Positions 8,801 to 18,108 of a DNA stretch of 64,000 bases are shown here, piece by piece (position 1 is the first letter of the stretch; the number at the start of each line of letters is the position of its first letter). The stretch spans positions 89,829-153,828 of the forward strand of contig NZ_CP082788.1 in assembly GCF_021462285.1 (NCBI RefSeq), given 5' to 3'. Source of the stretch: Serratia entomophila (GTDB lineage: Bacteria > Pseudomonadota > Gammaproteobacteria > Enterobacterales > Enterobacteriaceae). The translations under genes were made by a program, and so were the position numbers. The notes beneath the pieces are model-generated. The model was given only the letters and a program-made list of their open reading frames with translations. It was not told where the DNA came from and ran no database searches.

Positions 8801-10096
8801 CTGGCGTACCGGTTCACGGTACCACCAGGCACCGCTGTCCTGATACAGGATACCCACCACACCTTCGCCGTTAAGGTCTACAAGCTGATAGGGTTGAAGC
8901 AAACTCAACTTGCCCATATCGTCACGCGTCTGCCATGCCGACAATGTCGGCGGGGTAAAGGTTTGCCACCCCAATGCCAGTGCCGGCAAGGCACAAGACG
9001 TCCCGTCCGACTCATAAGCCACCTGGTGCACGTTCTCGAGCAGACTGAGTGAAGGACTTTCCCTGTAGTCCAGCAACAGGCGAGAAATCAATGCTGGCGC
9101 ATCATTCGCTCCCGAACTCCCCGCCAGAACACCTAGGTAATGGAACATCAAAACCTGACGGCACAGGCGGCGAGTCCGCAGGTTAAAACCAAACTCATAC
9201 CCGGAAAAACAATCCTGACGACACAGCCACTCCCCACTTCCTGGTGTTTGCCAGGCCGGCGCTTCAGACAGCACCGAGCTACGCTCACCATAATCAAACA
9301 CCAGGATAAACAGCCAGCTATCCATTGATGGTGTCGACACCAGCGCCGGTAGCGTCCGAGCCGCCTGACGGTTACCATACCAGACCGCCACCGGATAACG
9401 TTGGGCGCCGGCCTGCGGGTGCGCGTCGCGCTCCGCCTCGTCACAACCGTCATCATCTTCCGCACGGTATTGGTAATACATCTGTTCGCCGGTAAGTGAT
9501 ACCGAGGACTCCATCAGCCAAACCGCCGTCTGTGTTGGGGCTGTGGGGTTGCTGATGCGAGCCTGCGCATTTCGGCCCAGCAGAGCCACCTGTCCGTCAG
9601 GGGTATATAACACCCAAAATTCCGTTTCTGTCTCGTCGGCGGGCAGCCAACGCTCAAGGCGGCTGAGACTACCCTCCGTACGTGAACGGTAAACCTGAAC
9701 GTTGAAGCTTCCGCCTGGGTTTATCCCCAGTAGTGAGGTGGCCTGCCGTGCTTCTTGGGTGCCAGCAGCCGTGAGTGCCGGCACCAGCACCTCACCGTCC
9801 GGACCGGTGAATTCATCAGTATCATCGTAGGTAGGTGCTCCGTTGCGCGTACGACGCTGGACAGCAGCACCGCCGATACCCCAGCCAATGCCAAAGGGGC
9901 CGTTCCCCGACCGGCTGTGATAATTAAGTGCCCCAGTGGGGGCGTAACCCCGACCGGGGCTAACCGGCAAGGGAATACTCAGGGTCGCCGCACCATCCGG
10001 CCCTGCCGCCGCGATATCACCCTTGAGCCCGGTGACCGCACCGCCCCCGGAAGGCAACGTGGGGGCAGTAATGGCCATGTCTTGATGATTTTGCAT
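5810..10096 (-). CDS. sepB: Toxin complex TcB subunit SepB
   Basis: 1428-aa TcB component of the ABC toxin. The start ATG 10096 (MQNHQDMAITAPTLPSGGGAV) is preceded by GAGGAG. The N-terminal part is a SpvB-type domain (GLKGDIAAAGPDGAATLSIPLPVSPGRGYAPTGALNYHS..., about residues 20-330). FG-GAP-like repeats follow (VDLNGEGVVGILYQDSG near 405, ADLNGDGRLEWVV near 460, ADTDGSGTTDLIY near 625), and then TcB middle and C-terminal regions. In this family TcB forms the beta-propeller that docks on TcA and, with the Rhs shell of TcC, the closed cocoon holding the effector. It lies 53 bases after sepA and is transcribed with it. Length is full; no frameshift seen. Confidence 0.93.
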   Translation of the reverse strand: MQNHQDMAITAPTLPSGGGAVTGLKGDIAAAGPDGAATLSIPLPVSPGRGYAPTGALNYHSRSGNGPFGIGWGIGGAAVQRRTRNGAPTYDDTDEFTGPDGEVLVPALTAAGTQEARQATSLLGINPGGSFNVQVYRSRTEGSLSRLERWLPADETETEFWVLYTPDGQVALLGRNAQARISNPTAPTQTAVWLMESSVSLTGEQMYYQYRAEDDDGCDEAERDAHPQAGAQRYPVAVWYGNRQAARTLPALVSTPSMDSWLFILVFDYGERSSVLSEAPAWQTPGSGEWLCRQDCFSGYEFGFNLRTRRLCRQVLMFHYLGVLAGSSGANDAPALISRLLLDYRESPSLSLLENVHQVAYESDGTSCALPALALGWQTFTPPTLSAWQTRDDMGKLSLLQPYQLVDLNGEGVVGILYQDSGAWWYREPVRQSGDDPDAVTWGAAAALPTMPALHNSGILADLNGDGRLEWVVTAPGVAGMYDRTPGRDWLHFTPLSALPVEYAHPKAVLADILGAGLTDMVLIGPRSVRLYSGKNDGWNKGETVQQTERLTLPVPGVDPRTLVAFSDMAGSGQQHLTEVRANGVRYWPNLGHGRFGQPVNIPGFSQSVTTFNPDQILLADTDGSGTTDLIYAMSDRLVIYFNQSGNYFAEPHTLLLPKGVRYDRTCSLQVADIQGLGVPSLLLTVPHVAPHHWVCHLSADKPWLLNGMNNNMGARHALHYRSSVQFWLDEKAEALAAGSSPACYLPFTLHTLWRSVVQDEITGNRLVSDVLYRHGVWDGQEREFRGFGFVEIRDTDTLASQGTATELSMPSVSRNWYATGVPAVDERLPETYWQNDAAAFADFATRFTVGSGEDEQTYTPDDSKTFWLQRALKGILLRSELYGADGSSQADIPYSVTESRPQVRLVEANGDYPVVWPMGAESRTSVYERYHNDPQCQQQAVLLSDEYGFPLRQVSVNYPRRPPSADNPYPASLPATLFANSYDEQQQILRLGLQQSSAHHLVSLSEGHWLLGLAEASRDDVFTYSADNVPEGGLTLEHLLAPESLVSDSQVGTLAGQQQVWYLDSQDVATVAAPPLPPKVAFIETAVLDEGMVSSLAAYIVDEHLEQAGYRQSGYLFPRGREAEQALWTQCQGYVTYAGAEHFWLPLSFRDSMLTGPVTVTRDAYDCVITQWQDAAGIVTTADYDWRFLTPVRVTDPNDNLQSVTLDALGRVTTLRFWGTENGIATGYSDATLSVPDGAAAALALTAPLPVAQCLVYVTDSWGDDDNEKMPPHVVVLATDRYDSDTGQQVRQQVTFSDGFGRELQSATRQAEGNAWQRGRDGKLVTASDGLPVTVATNFRWAVTGRAEYDNKGLPVRVYQPYFLDSWQYVSDDSARQDLYADTHFYDPTAREWQVITAKGERRQVLYTPWFVVSEDENDTVGLNDAS

Positions 10097-10149
10097 GCTC
10101 AGTCTCCTCGCAGGCCCTCGTTCGGGGGCCTGCGCTATGTTGATACCTA

Positions 10150-13100
10150 TCAGCTGATAATGGTGTAACGGATATGCAGGATGATGTCGCTCAGACTGAG
10201 GAGCATCGCCTGTTGTTTGCCGTCAGCATCCGGGAAGCTCAGTGTCAGGGTCCCTGTGTCATCAACTGGAAGTCCTTCAAACGGCAGGTAACGCGGGTCA
10301 TTGAAATCCAGTTGGAATTGGCCGCTGTCGTTCATTCCGTGTGAGACCGCCAGCGCGCTGCAACCCCGGGGCATGACCATACTTCCGCCGTAGCTGAGAA
10401 CCGCACGGACGTCCTGATAGGGGCCGACCAGCGCCGGGAGCGTGACGCTTATTTGTTTGATGCGCCTCATGGTGCCAAGGGAGACCGGGTAATCGTTGCC
10501 GATACCGAGGTCAGCCAGTTTCAGGGTGGCCTCGAGTTGCTGTTGATCCATCTGTAATCCGTTGCTTTTCGTACCCGCACTGCCCGAACCGTTACTGACC
10601 AGTTCCACCACCTTGTCGGCCAGAGAGAATGCCGCATCCTCCGCGAGGCTGGTATAGACCTCCGACAGGCAGACCGTCCGCGTCACCTCTATTGCCCGCT
10701 CATCCCCCGTCAGCCAGGCCTGCTCCATCTGCGCCAGATTCAGCATCAGGGTTTCCCCGGCCAGCAGACCGGCATTTGCCCCCATCCAGGCCCCCGGCTG
10801 GATAAACGACCTAGTCTCGAATTTATCCCACTGCCAGGCCTGTTGCGCCATCAGGCAGCGGGATACTGCCAGGTCATAGAACTGGTAATAAATGGCGGAC
10901 AACCTGCCCCGCAGCCAGCTGTACAGAGCCGTATTGTTGAACTTACTCTGCAGGAATGCCAACTGCGCCTGTGCCTGGGTCTGCTGGGTCTCAAGGTAAG
11001 TTTTCTGCAGCTCAGCCCCTTCCCGGCGCACTGCCATGGCCGCCAGCTGGGCATCAATCTGCGCCACGTCAGACTGCGCACTATCACGCTGGATTTCCCA
11101 CTCCTCCCGGCGACGGCGGTACACTTCCGACTGGCTGATTTTGTCCGCTGATATGCGGGTGGCATCGGAGGACACCTGGATGCCGATGGCGGTGGCTTTA
11201 AATAGTGCCCCATAGCGGGAGCCCCCGACGGCCAGCCCGTAAATATTGGGCAGCATATCGGCCGCGGCCTCGGCCAAAAAGAGCGCGGCGGTTGATGCCG
11301 ACAGCACGGACGAACTGAGGTACAAGTCCATGGCCTGTTTTTCGCCGGTGTTGACGTCCGCCTCGTACAACACTTTGTAACGTTCAAAACGCATCTGCGC
11401 GCCGCGGCGGCTCTCCTCCAGGGCGGCAATATCCGCATCGATTTCCTCGAGGACGTTATCCTGCTGGCGAAGGCCCTGGCGTATCAGTTCACTGCCCTGG
11501 GTCTGCAGCAGTTTGGCCAGCGCCTCCGCATCCTGACGCTCGGTAATACCGAGCAGTGTGTTGCCGAACCCGGTCAGCAGGCTCACCATCCCCCGGGCGT
11601 TCTCCAGCATGACCGGGAAACTGTAAAGCGGCATCACCGCGGCCGGCAGTGCTGCAGCACCCTGCGCGCTGTTGACGACGGCACTCTGCAGGGCGGACGG
11701 TTCGGACGGCGTGGCGTAGACGGACAGGGAAAGCGGCTGGCCGTCAATGGAGAGGTTGTGGCGCAGGTTATGGAGCCGCTGTGCCAAGGTTTGCCAGTAG
11801 CCTTTGAGCACCTCGTTCTGCTGCGGGAGGAACAGTGCCGTCAGGGAATTCGCCGTCCGTGTCTCGGGAGCGGGCACCAACCGGCGCACGGCCAGCAGGG
11901 CCTCCTGGTAATCGCGTCGCGTCACCTCGCTGGCTGCGTCACCCAGGGTCAACGCCGACCAGTCGGCGTCAAAGGAAATATAGGGCTCGTCGCCCAGAAG
12001 GTTCAGGGCCTGGACGTACCACATCCGGGCCTCGTTAAGGGTGTCCCGCTCGAGCAGCCGGTAGGCGGCATCACCGCGGGCAATCAGCAGGTCGAGGTAC
12101 GACATAAAGGTGGCGACCTTGTAATGCATGGGGTCGTACTGGGCTATTGCATCGGGGTCAATGGAGTCCAGCGGCGAGTCGTTCCAGCCGGTGTCCTCCT
12201 CCAGCGGACGGACATTCCAGGTGTAATTCTGCAGCACCCCGTTTACCACGTGCCCGGCCGGGTTCCAGACATACTGCAGCCAGCGGGTGGCTTCCGGGAA
12301 GTGCTGTTCCTGCAACAACCGCTGGAACACCATCATCGGCGTGTAATAGAACAGCTCCCAGAAATAGAGGGCATTGGCTCCGGAGAAGTCCATAAACACA
12401 TCACTCCCCTCTTCCAGGGCGGGTTCGGTAAGCCTCTGGGTCTCCATGGAAAGAATGGTGTCAATCCCGGTATTCGCCCGGTCGACCAGTTGGCGGGCAA
12501 AGAGGGTGTTGAGGCGAATAAGCGCCACATCGTTACCCGCAGTGAAACGAATATACTGCGCGCCACGCGTATTTTTACGTAATGCGATAACGGAAGTGTC
12601 ATTATTAATGTTTCGAATGACGGTTAATATGGCCGTCCGGGCGGCCAGCACGACGTTATTCTGATCGACAGCGGTGAACGTAAACGTCACGTCAAACTCA
12701 TCTTCAACAATATCACTGGTATTAACGGTAAAACTCAGCGATTTGGTGTTGAAAAGATTATTCCCGGATTGCAGACTCAGCTTATCATTATACCATTCAG
12801 CGGAAGGCCAGGATTTAATTTCAGTCCCATTTACGCCGGATGTCAGTATGATATCATCGATTAATTCATATATCTGAAGTGCCGGCATGAGCGACTTTAC
12901 ACTCCAAAAATCTTGAGAGCCAATAGACGACACGTAATTAACTTTTGATGTACTGCCGCTAATTAAAGCGGTTATCATTTTATCTGACAAAATTCCGCTG
13001 AAGTATTTATTTGATGAATCAATAAATAACTCAACAGAACCACTAACGCCAGTGACGGAATAAGATTTTACAGTGACACCAACTGCTTCTTTTCCGACCT

Positions 13101-16100
13101 GGTATACTTTTGAATTAGAAACATCCACTCCCACAAATCCGTCAAATCCGCCGGCGGCCTGGCCTGCATAAAAATTAATTTCCTCAAATTCTATCCCTGC
13201 CTGAACGAATTTTTCTATGGTAGATTGAGTGGCGATGCCAGCAGTACTAACAAAACACGAAACATTTGCTGTAATATGAAGCTCTGGCGTCAAAAGAGAG
13301 GAATCTTCATTAGTAAAAACAGTACTTGTAGTTTTAGAATTAAGGAGTGAGAAATCGCTGTGGATAACATCATCAATTAAACTCGTTGCACTGACAAAAT
13401 AATTAGCGGAAGGGTCTGAAAAAACATTATTAATAAATTTCTCAGTGCTCGTATTAAATTCGTGACTGACGCTCTTAAAAATCCCTATATCTGAGATGAC
13501 ATTTAGCGTCATATCATTATCCACAGAAATCAGCTGAGCGTTATCAAAGTCCGGCTTGCTGGTGACGGAGTAAAACGCGCAATAGAGCTGCTCAGTCAGG
13601 GGATTACAGGTCACATGCATGCCCTGCGTTTCCGGAAATGCGATGTTGCCGGTAATGTCGAACGACACCGGGGAACTCCATGTACCGTCGTAGCGCCGGA
13701 ACGACAGTTTCAGCGTGTAGCTCTGCTGCGTGGTTGTCGTGCTCTCTGCCTCCGTATCAGCAGACTGATTCTCTTCGACCCAGACGACATAAAGGCGACT
13801 GTTGAAAAACACCGAGCACACAAGATCTGACCACGGATTCATTCCGCAGTTAATTTTTGTCCATCCGGTCCAGGCATTCGCGGGCATCATTGAGTCTTGG
13901 ATTTTGCTGTGGTTGGCGCTGCGCCAGTACCAGTTAGTCTGATCTGTGATGCTGCGACCCACATACCATGTAGTCCCCTGCGTCATGCTGGCGTTATCGT
14001 GATATCCGCTGACAGTGTTCAGATTGGCAATCTGCTCAAACGTGGTCAGATAGGTTTTAAAGGCATCCTCCACGGTATCGCGGTTGATACTGCTCTGGCT
14101 GACAGACTGCAGCAGGGTGTCCATCATGCCGGTCTGCCCGATACGGACCGTCGGGTCGAGGTAGTTTTCCGGATAGTAAACCAGCTCTGAGACGCCCGCC
14201 CAGGTGCTGTAACGTTTGTTGAACGTATCCCAGTCAGTGAAAAACTGACGCCCCCTCACCTCTGCCATGGCGCTGAGTTCTATTCCGTTAAGGGCCCGGT
14301 TGATATACAGCCGTATGCCGGCGATGGCCTCCGCAATGCGGGTGGTTTTTACCTTGGCTGACACCTGATTATCCAGCAGCAGATACCCGAAGAGGTCATC
14401 GCGCCCGGATACCATGTTCGGTGCCAGATTACGCAGATAATACGCACAAAGGGCGCTGCTGGTCCCCTCCTCCAGATAATCGTGCAGCGCCGAGCTCTGG
14501 CTGCTTTTCAGCCCGGCCTGCAGCAGACCGGATACCACCTGCCACTGGCTGTACAACGGTGCACTGTCATCGGACACATTGATGTACTTCAGGGCAATCA
14601 GGCTAGCCAGACCGGATGGCGTAATGGACAGGGTCTCACTCATGTCCAGCCACTGCTCAGCCTGGTCCACCTCTTCCCAGGAGGTGAACACGCTGTTGTC
14701 CTGTTCACCGGCCCCCCTCACCTGCGCCAAGGCGCCGGTCACATCCTGCTCATTCTGTGACAGGGCCCGGGCCAGCAGGGCTGACGACAGTTCTCCGGTC
14801 TCAAGTGCGGTCAGGACCTCCCCGGCATGGCTGCCGCTGCGGTTAACGACGGCATGAAAACGCGTAATGTCGCGAAGCGCCGGCAGGTCATGGGGCAGAT
14901 GGTGCCATCCTGTGCGGAAGCGTCCCGGCTGGCTGACCAGCAGCGTCAGCTCGCGCGTGCTGAGGCCGGTGCTGCGGATGATCAGTGCCAGTTGCCACAG
15001 GGCTTGGCAGAACCCTGCCATCTGGCCCGCCTGCTCGTCATTTGGGGCGGCATTCATCACCAAAAGAATAAATTCCGTCAGCGTCAGCCCCTCTGGCTTC
15101 AACTGGTCCGCCCAAGTCAGCATCGCCTTCGCCGTATCCGTGGCGTCCAGCTGCATGGCGGCGGCAATAAAGGGAGCGCCATCGCCGGGGAGCGTTTCCG
15201 GGAACAGCTCACGGCCCGACAGTCCGTTGCGCAGGGAAGCGAGCAGGTTCTCAATGTCGGGGGTCAGCAGGGTACCGTACTGCGTCGTCAGCATCAGGAA
15301 CACATCGCTGACCGTCCAGCCCTGCTCCGTGAGCCAGGTGGTGGTCTGGTACAGAAACTGCGTCAGCTCATTATCGGACAGCGAGCCGGCGGCCACCCCG
15401 CTGAAAGGGGAGACGGACAGCAACATTGACAGCTCACCAGCGGATAGGTCGTGGATGTCAGCCAGGAGTTTCACTCGGTAGAGTGCGGCGATATTGTCAG
15501 CAGAGCAGCTAAACCCAGCGCTGCTGTCACCGCTGGCCAACTGCCAGAGCGTGGAAAGCCCCGAGGCGCTGATGTTAAATGCGCGTTTCAGTACGCTGAG
15601 ACGGAAAGCATCCTCCGGTGCTTCAGAGCGTAAGTCGAGGGGGGTATCATCTGCAGAAAACAGCTGGCCGTTCAGCGGTGGGGTGTTGAACAGCGTGGTG
15701 AACAGGCCGGTTTCGCCGCTGAACGCCTGGTCACTGATGGTTCCGTTGCACAATATCAGTGACCGGGCCACATCAAGCTGATAGTGACGCATCAGGTAAC
15801 GGACCAGGAAGATTTTACTCAGGACCGCATGGTCAATGGTGAGACCGTTATTAAGAATATTGGTGATTTGATATATTTCCGCCGTGGTCATGCCCGTGGC
15901 CTTGTATAGGCGGATAACTTTATTTAATTTAAGAATGAATATCGCAGGATCATATTCAATCAGAGTGAAGTTTACTGTTGAGTAATATCCCCCCCCTTTC
16001 CTACTCAATCCTATTGTGATCCCATCATTTAACTTTCCTTCATCTATTTCAACAGGAATGCTATAGCGAACCCCTTTTTGAAGCTGATAATCCCCAGAGT

Positions 16101-17280
16101 AAAGATTGCTACTGTTAGAACCTAACGACCCTAGTTTGAAACTATCCTCTGATATCGTTGACACCACGCTGAAATTATAAAGATATGTTCCATCCCCATA
16201 AGGTATAAGCTCAGGGTTAATCTGCTGTGAGTCTCCGCCTAGCGTTCTTAAATAATGATGTATAGTTATTAAACCAGTGCTTTCATTCAGAGTTACGACA
16301 CTTAATTGACTATTAATGTAGTATTCATTGTTTGGATTTGAAAAGTCCAGCCTTAATGACAATAACGAAGTTAGCTCATCGTAATCAAGATCATAAAATG
16401 TTGCAAGTGCATCATAAGATAACAGTGAGGAGGGAGGCATATCACCAAAATTCTTACTCCAGAGTGCTTCGTAACTGTCTGTCGTAATTTCTTCGGCCAG
16501 TATCTGATACAGCTCCGGTGAAATATCGGCTTCAATGGCCAGCATGGAGGCAGGGTCCATAAGCTGCGCCACATCCGGATTACGGCTGAACCCCATCAGC
16601 GTCGGGTCCTGCACCAGAATGGCTTGGCGGGCCGCCTCGTACGCCCAGTGATAGGGGGTCAGGCCGGTCAGGCGATACCCGGCGAGCAGCTCCCTGACGC
16701 TGTCGTCGTCAAGCCCTTCCGCTGCCCCGATACCGCGATACAGTAGCTCATTGGACAGGCTCAGGGTGGAGAGCTCGTCGTCCATATTATTCTGGCTAAG
16801 GGCCAGCGCCGCCAGGTCGGGACGCCGGATGTCCAGCCGGAACAGCGAGGTGTCCGGATGCAGGTCCTTCGCCTCACGGTACAGCTCGGTCAGATACGCC
16901 GCCGGTGAGAACATGGAGGCCACCGAGCCGGGGCGGGCGAAACGGTCTGCGCGGGAGCCAAACCAGTCATCATAGCTGCGACTGCCGGCTGCCTGCCGTA
17001 TTCCCAGGCGAACGGCATTCACCAGTAGGGGATTCGCCCGGGCCAGAATACGGGATTCGGTGAGCCGGTTTTCTTTCTGTTCGTGCTGCGCCTGACTGTA
17101 CAGATAGCAGACCTCTCCCCATGACAGGCTGTCGCCAGTGATTTTTTTGACCTCGGGAAACGAACGCGAGAATAAATCCGTCAGCGTCACCGCTGTATCG
17201 TTTTCTTCTGACAGGCGTGCTCGTGGAGCATTCACTTTCTCCAGAATATCATCAATATTATACATAATGTCTTGCCTCAT
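10150..17280 (-). CDS. sepA: Toxin complex TcA subunit SepA
   Basis: 2376-aa TcA component, the pentameric receptor-binding and pore-forming translocator of the ABC toxin. ATG 17280 opens the ORF, but ATG 17265 (MYNIDDILEK) has GAGG upstream and may be the real start (2371 aa). The N-terminus holds the VRP1-type region (RPGSVASMFSPAAYLTELYREAKDLHPDTS near residue 130). The C-terminal third carries the long helical stalk and pore region (about 1950-2150) and the conserved end (MVMPRGCSALAVSHGMNDSGQFQLDFNDPRYLPFEG). Two internal stretches, about residues 273-460 and 1240-1575, are clearly AT-rich against the GC-rich rest and lie about where receptor-binding domains are found in TcA proteins. 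First toxin gene of the operon, 119 bases after the endolysin. Confidence 0.93.
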   Translation of the reverse strand: MRQDIMYNIDDILEKVNAPRARLSEENDTAVTLTDLFSRSFPEVKKITGDSLSWGEVCYLYSQAQHEQKENRLTESRILARANPLLVNAVRLGIRQAAGSRSYDDWFGSRADRFARPGSVASMFSPAAYLTELYREAKDLHPDTSLFRLDIRRPDLAALALSQNNMDDELSTLSLSNELLYRGIGAAEGLDDDSVRELLAGYRLTGLTPYHWAYEAARQAILVQDPTLMGFSRNPDVAQLMDPASMLAIEADISPELYQILAEEITTDSYEALWSKNFGDMPPSSLLSYDALATFYDLDYDELTSLLSLRLDFSNPNNEYYINSQLSVVTLNESTGLITIHHYLRTLGGDSQQINPELIPYGDGTYLYNFSVVSTISEDSFKLGSLGSNSSNLYSGDYQLQKGVRYSIPVEIDEGKLNDGITIGLSRKGGGYYSTVNFTLIEYDPAIFILKLNKVIRLYKATGMTTAEIYQITNILNNGLTIDHAVLSKIFLVRYLMRHYQLDVARSLILCNGTISDQAFSGETGLFTTLFNTPPLNGQLFSADDTPLDLRSEAPEDAFRLSVLKRAFNISASGLSTLWQLASGDSSAGFSCSADNIAALYRVKLLADIHDLSAGELSMLLSVSPFSGVAAGSLSDNELTQFLYQTTTWLTEQGWTVSDVFLMLTTQYGTLLTPDIENLLASLRNGLSGRELFPETLPGDGAPFIAAAMQLDATDTAKAMLTWADQLKPEGLTLTEFILLVMNAAPNDEQAGQMAGFCQALWQLALIIRSTGLSTRELTLLVSQPGRFRTGWHHLPHDLPALRDITRFHAVVNRSGSHAGEVLTALETGELSSALLARALSQNEQDVTGALAQVRGAGEQDNSVFTSWEEVDQAEQWLDMSETLSITPSGLASLIALKYINVSDDSAPLYSQWQVVSGLLQAGLKSSQSSALHDYLEEGTSSALCAYYLRNLAPNMVSGRDDLFGYLLLDNQVSAKVKTTRIAEAIAGIRLYINRALNGIELSAMAEVRGRQFFTDWDTFNKRYSTWAGVSELVYYPENYLDPTVRIGQTGMMDTLLQSVSQSSINRDTVEDAFKTYLTTFEQIANLNTVSGYHDNASMTQGTTWYVGRSITDQTNWYWRSANHSKIQDSMMPANAWTGWTKINCGMNPWSDLVCSVFFNSRLYVVWVEENQSADTEAESTTTTQQSYTLKLSFRRYDGTWSSPVSFDITGNIAFPETQGMHVTCNPLTEQLYCAFYSVTSKPDFDNAQLISVDNDMTLNVISDIGIFKSVSHEFNTSTEKFINNVFSDPSANYFVSATSLIDDVIHSDFSLLNSKTTSTVFTNEDSSLLTPELHITANVSCFVSTAGIATQSTIEKFVQAGIEFEEINFYAGQAAGGFDGFVGVDVSNSKVYQVGKEAVGVTVKSYSVTGVSGSVELFIDSSNKYFSGILSDKMITALISGSTSKVNYVSSIGSQDFWSVKSLMPALQIYELIDDIILTSGVNGTEIKSWPSAEWYNDKLSLQSGNNLFNTKSLSFTVNTSDIVEDEFDVTFTFTAVDQNNVVLAARTAILTVIRNINNDTSVIALRKNTRGAQYIRFTAGNDVALIRLNTLFARQLVDRANTGIDTILSMETQRLTEPALEEGSDVFMDFSGANALYFWELFYYTPMMVFQRLLQEQHFPEATRWLQYVWNPAGHVVNGVLQNYTWNVRPLEEDTGWNDSPLDSIDPDAIAQYDPMHYKVATFMSYLDLLIARGDAAYRLLERDTLNEARMWYVQALNLLGDEPYISFDADWSALTLGDAASEVTRRDYQEALLAVRRLVPAPETRTANSLTALFLPQQNEVLKGYWQTLAQRLHNLRHNLSIDGQPLSLSVYATPSEPSALQSAVVNSAQGAAALPAAVMPLYSFPVMLENARGMVSLLTGFGNTLLGITERQDAEALAKLLQTQGSELIRQGLRQQDNVLEEIDADIAALEESRRGAQMRFERYKVLYEADVNTGEKQAMDLYLSSSVLSASTAALFLAEAAADMLPNIYGLAVGGSRYGALFKATAIGIQVSSDATRISADKISQSEVYRRRREEWEIQRDSAQSDVAQIDAQLAAMAVRREGAELQKTYLETQQTQAQAQLAFLQSKFNNTALYSWLRGRLSAIYYQFYDLAVSRCLMAQQAWQWDKFETRSFIQPGAWMGANAGLLAGETLMLNLAQMEQAWLTGDERAIEVTRTVCLSEVYTSLAEDAAFSLADKVVELVSNGSGSAGTKSNGLQMDQQQLEATLKLADLGIGNDYPVSLGTMRRIKQISVTLPALVGPYQDVRAVLSYGGSMVMPRGCSALAVSHGMNDSGQFQLDFNDPRYLPFEGLPVDDTGTLTLSFPDADGKQQAMLLSLSDIILHIRYTIIS

Positions 17281-17399
17281 TCATTACGTTGATGGTCCCA
17301 TCCGTTGTGAAGGACAGGCCGTACACAGTCATTTATTCATTGTTGCGCCACCGCTCAGTACGCGGTGTTATCTTCATCTTGTGGGTACGTCGCAAAGGG

Positions 17400-17834
17400 T
17401 TATGCACCCAGTTTCTCAAACAACACCCGTTCAGCTTCGCGTCGGCGAATCAGTCCGGGAAGGACCTTCCCATTGGCCCGGGTCCAGCGTAAAAACTCGT
17501 TCCCGGCGCCGACATAGTCCTGTTTGTTGAGTTTTTTCAACAAGGTAGAGCGTTTAAAATTCCCCTGGCCAATATTAAAAACCAAAGAAACCAGGGCATC
17601 GTATTGCGACTGATTCAGAGGAACCGCGACGGCCTGACTGACCGCCCGTTCAAATACGGTAATATCGTTTGTCAGCATCGTCTGGGCTTCATCGACCGTG
17701 ATGATGTCACCCTTTGTAACCCCTGCCGTGTGGCCATAACCGACAGTCCAGACGTCAGCGGCGCAGCGATAAGCGTGTAAGCGCAGACCTTCGAACTCTT
17801 TGATTAATGCGATACCTCGGGAACTTATCTTCAT
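17400..17834 (-). CDS. Phage-type endolysin (GH24 muramidase)
   Basis: 145-aa lysozyme of the P22/T4 type, which cleaves peptidoglycan glycan strands once holins open the inner membrane. The start ATG 17834 (MKISSRGIALIKEFEG) follows GGGGGAG; an in-frame ATG 15 bases earlier is less well placed. Catalytic triad spacing E-8-C-5-T is seen as E15, C24 and T30 (FEGLRLHAYRCAADVWTVGYGH), with Cys in the position T4 fills with Asp, as in P22-type enzymes. No signal-anchor segment is present, so export should depend on the holins. It overlaps the upstream holin-like gene by 4 bases and precedes sepA. Confidence 0.9.
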   Translation of the reverse strand: MKISSRGIALIKEFEGLRLHAYRCAADVWTVGYGHTAGVTKGDIITVDEAQTMLTNDITVFERAVSQAVAVPLNQSQYDALVSLVFNIGQGNFKRSTLLKKLNKQDYVGAGNEFLRWTRANGKVLPGLIRRREAERVLFEKLGA

Positions 17835-18103
17835 TTTTTCTCCCCCCACCGAAGGATTTCGCCATTGCGTATATAAACAGACAGGAAAAGCGAAAGGTTA
17901 ATGATCGTCTCGGACCAATCCGCATAGTAATACTCCCCCGTCATCGTCCTGATGGAGACAGCGCCGCACGCCGTAATAATGAGAAAAGCAATAAAAGAGA
18001 CGACAATGTTTTTCATTTTATGATTGATACGCCACAGGAATAATCTGACGGCAATAGCCAAGCAAATCACGGCATTAACATTAAGAAGTATGATTTGGAA
18101 CAT
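17831..18103 (-). CDS. Small membrane protein, probable holin or antiholin
   Basis: 90-aa protein with an N-terminal hydrophobic segment (IILLNVNAVICLAIAVRLFLW), a second (IVVSFIAFLIITACGAVSI) and a third (ETIINLSLFLSVYI), resembling the three-helix putative phage holin families. It ends in a charged tail (RNGEILRWGEKK). It overlaps the endolysin start by 4 bases and follows another membrane gene by 5 bases, the standard layout of a holin/endolysin cassette. Holin or antiholin cannot be decided from sequence. Confidence 0.7.
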   Translation of the reverse strand: MFQIILLNVNAVICLAIAVRLFLWRINHKMKNIVVSFIAFLIITACGAVSIRTMTGEYYYADWSETIINLSLFLSVYIRNGEILRWGEKK

Positions 18104-18108
18104 GGCGG

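Noticed and set aside
11758..12582. Plus-strand ORF of 274 aa antisense to sepA
   Set aside because: Typical shadow ORF in GC-rich DNA; the sense frame encodes conserved TcA sequence.
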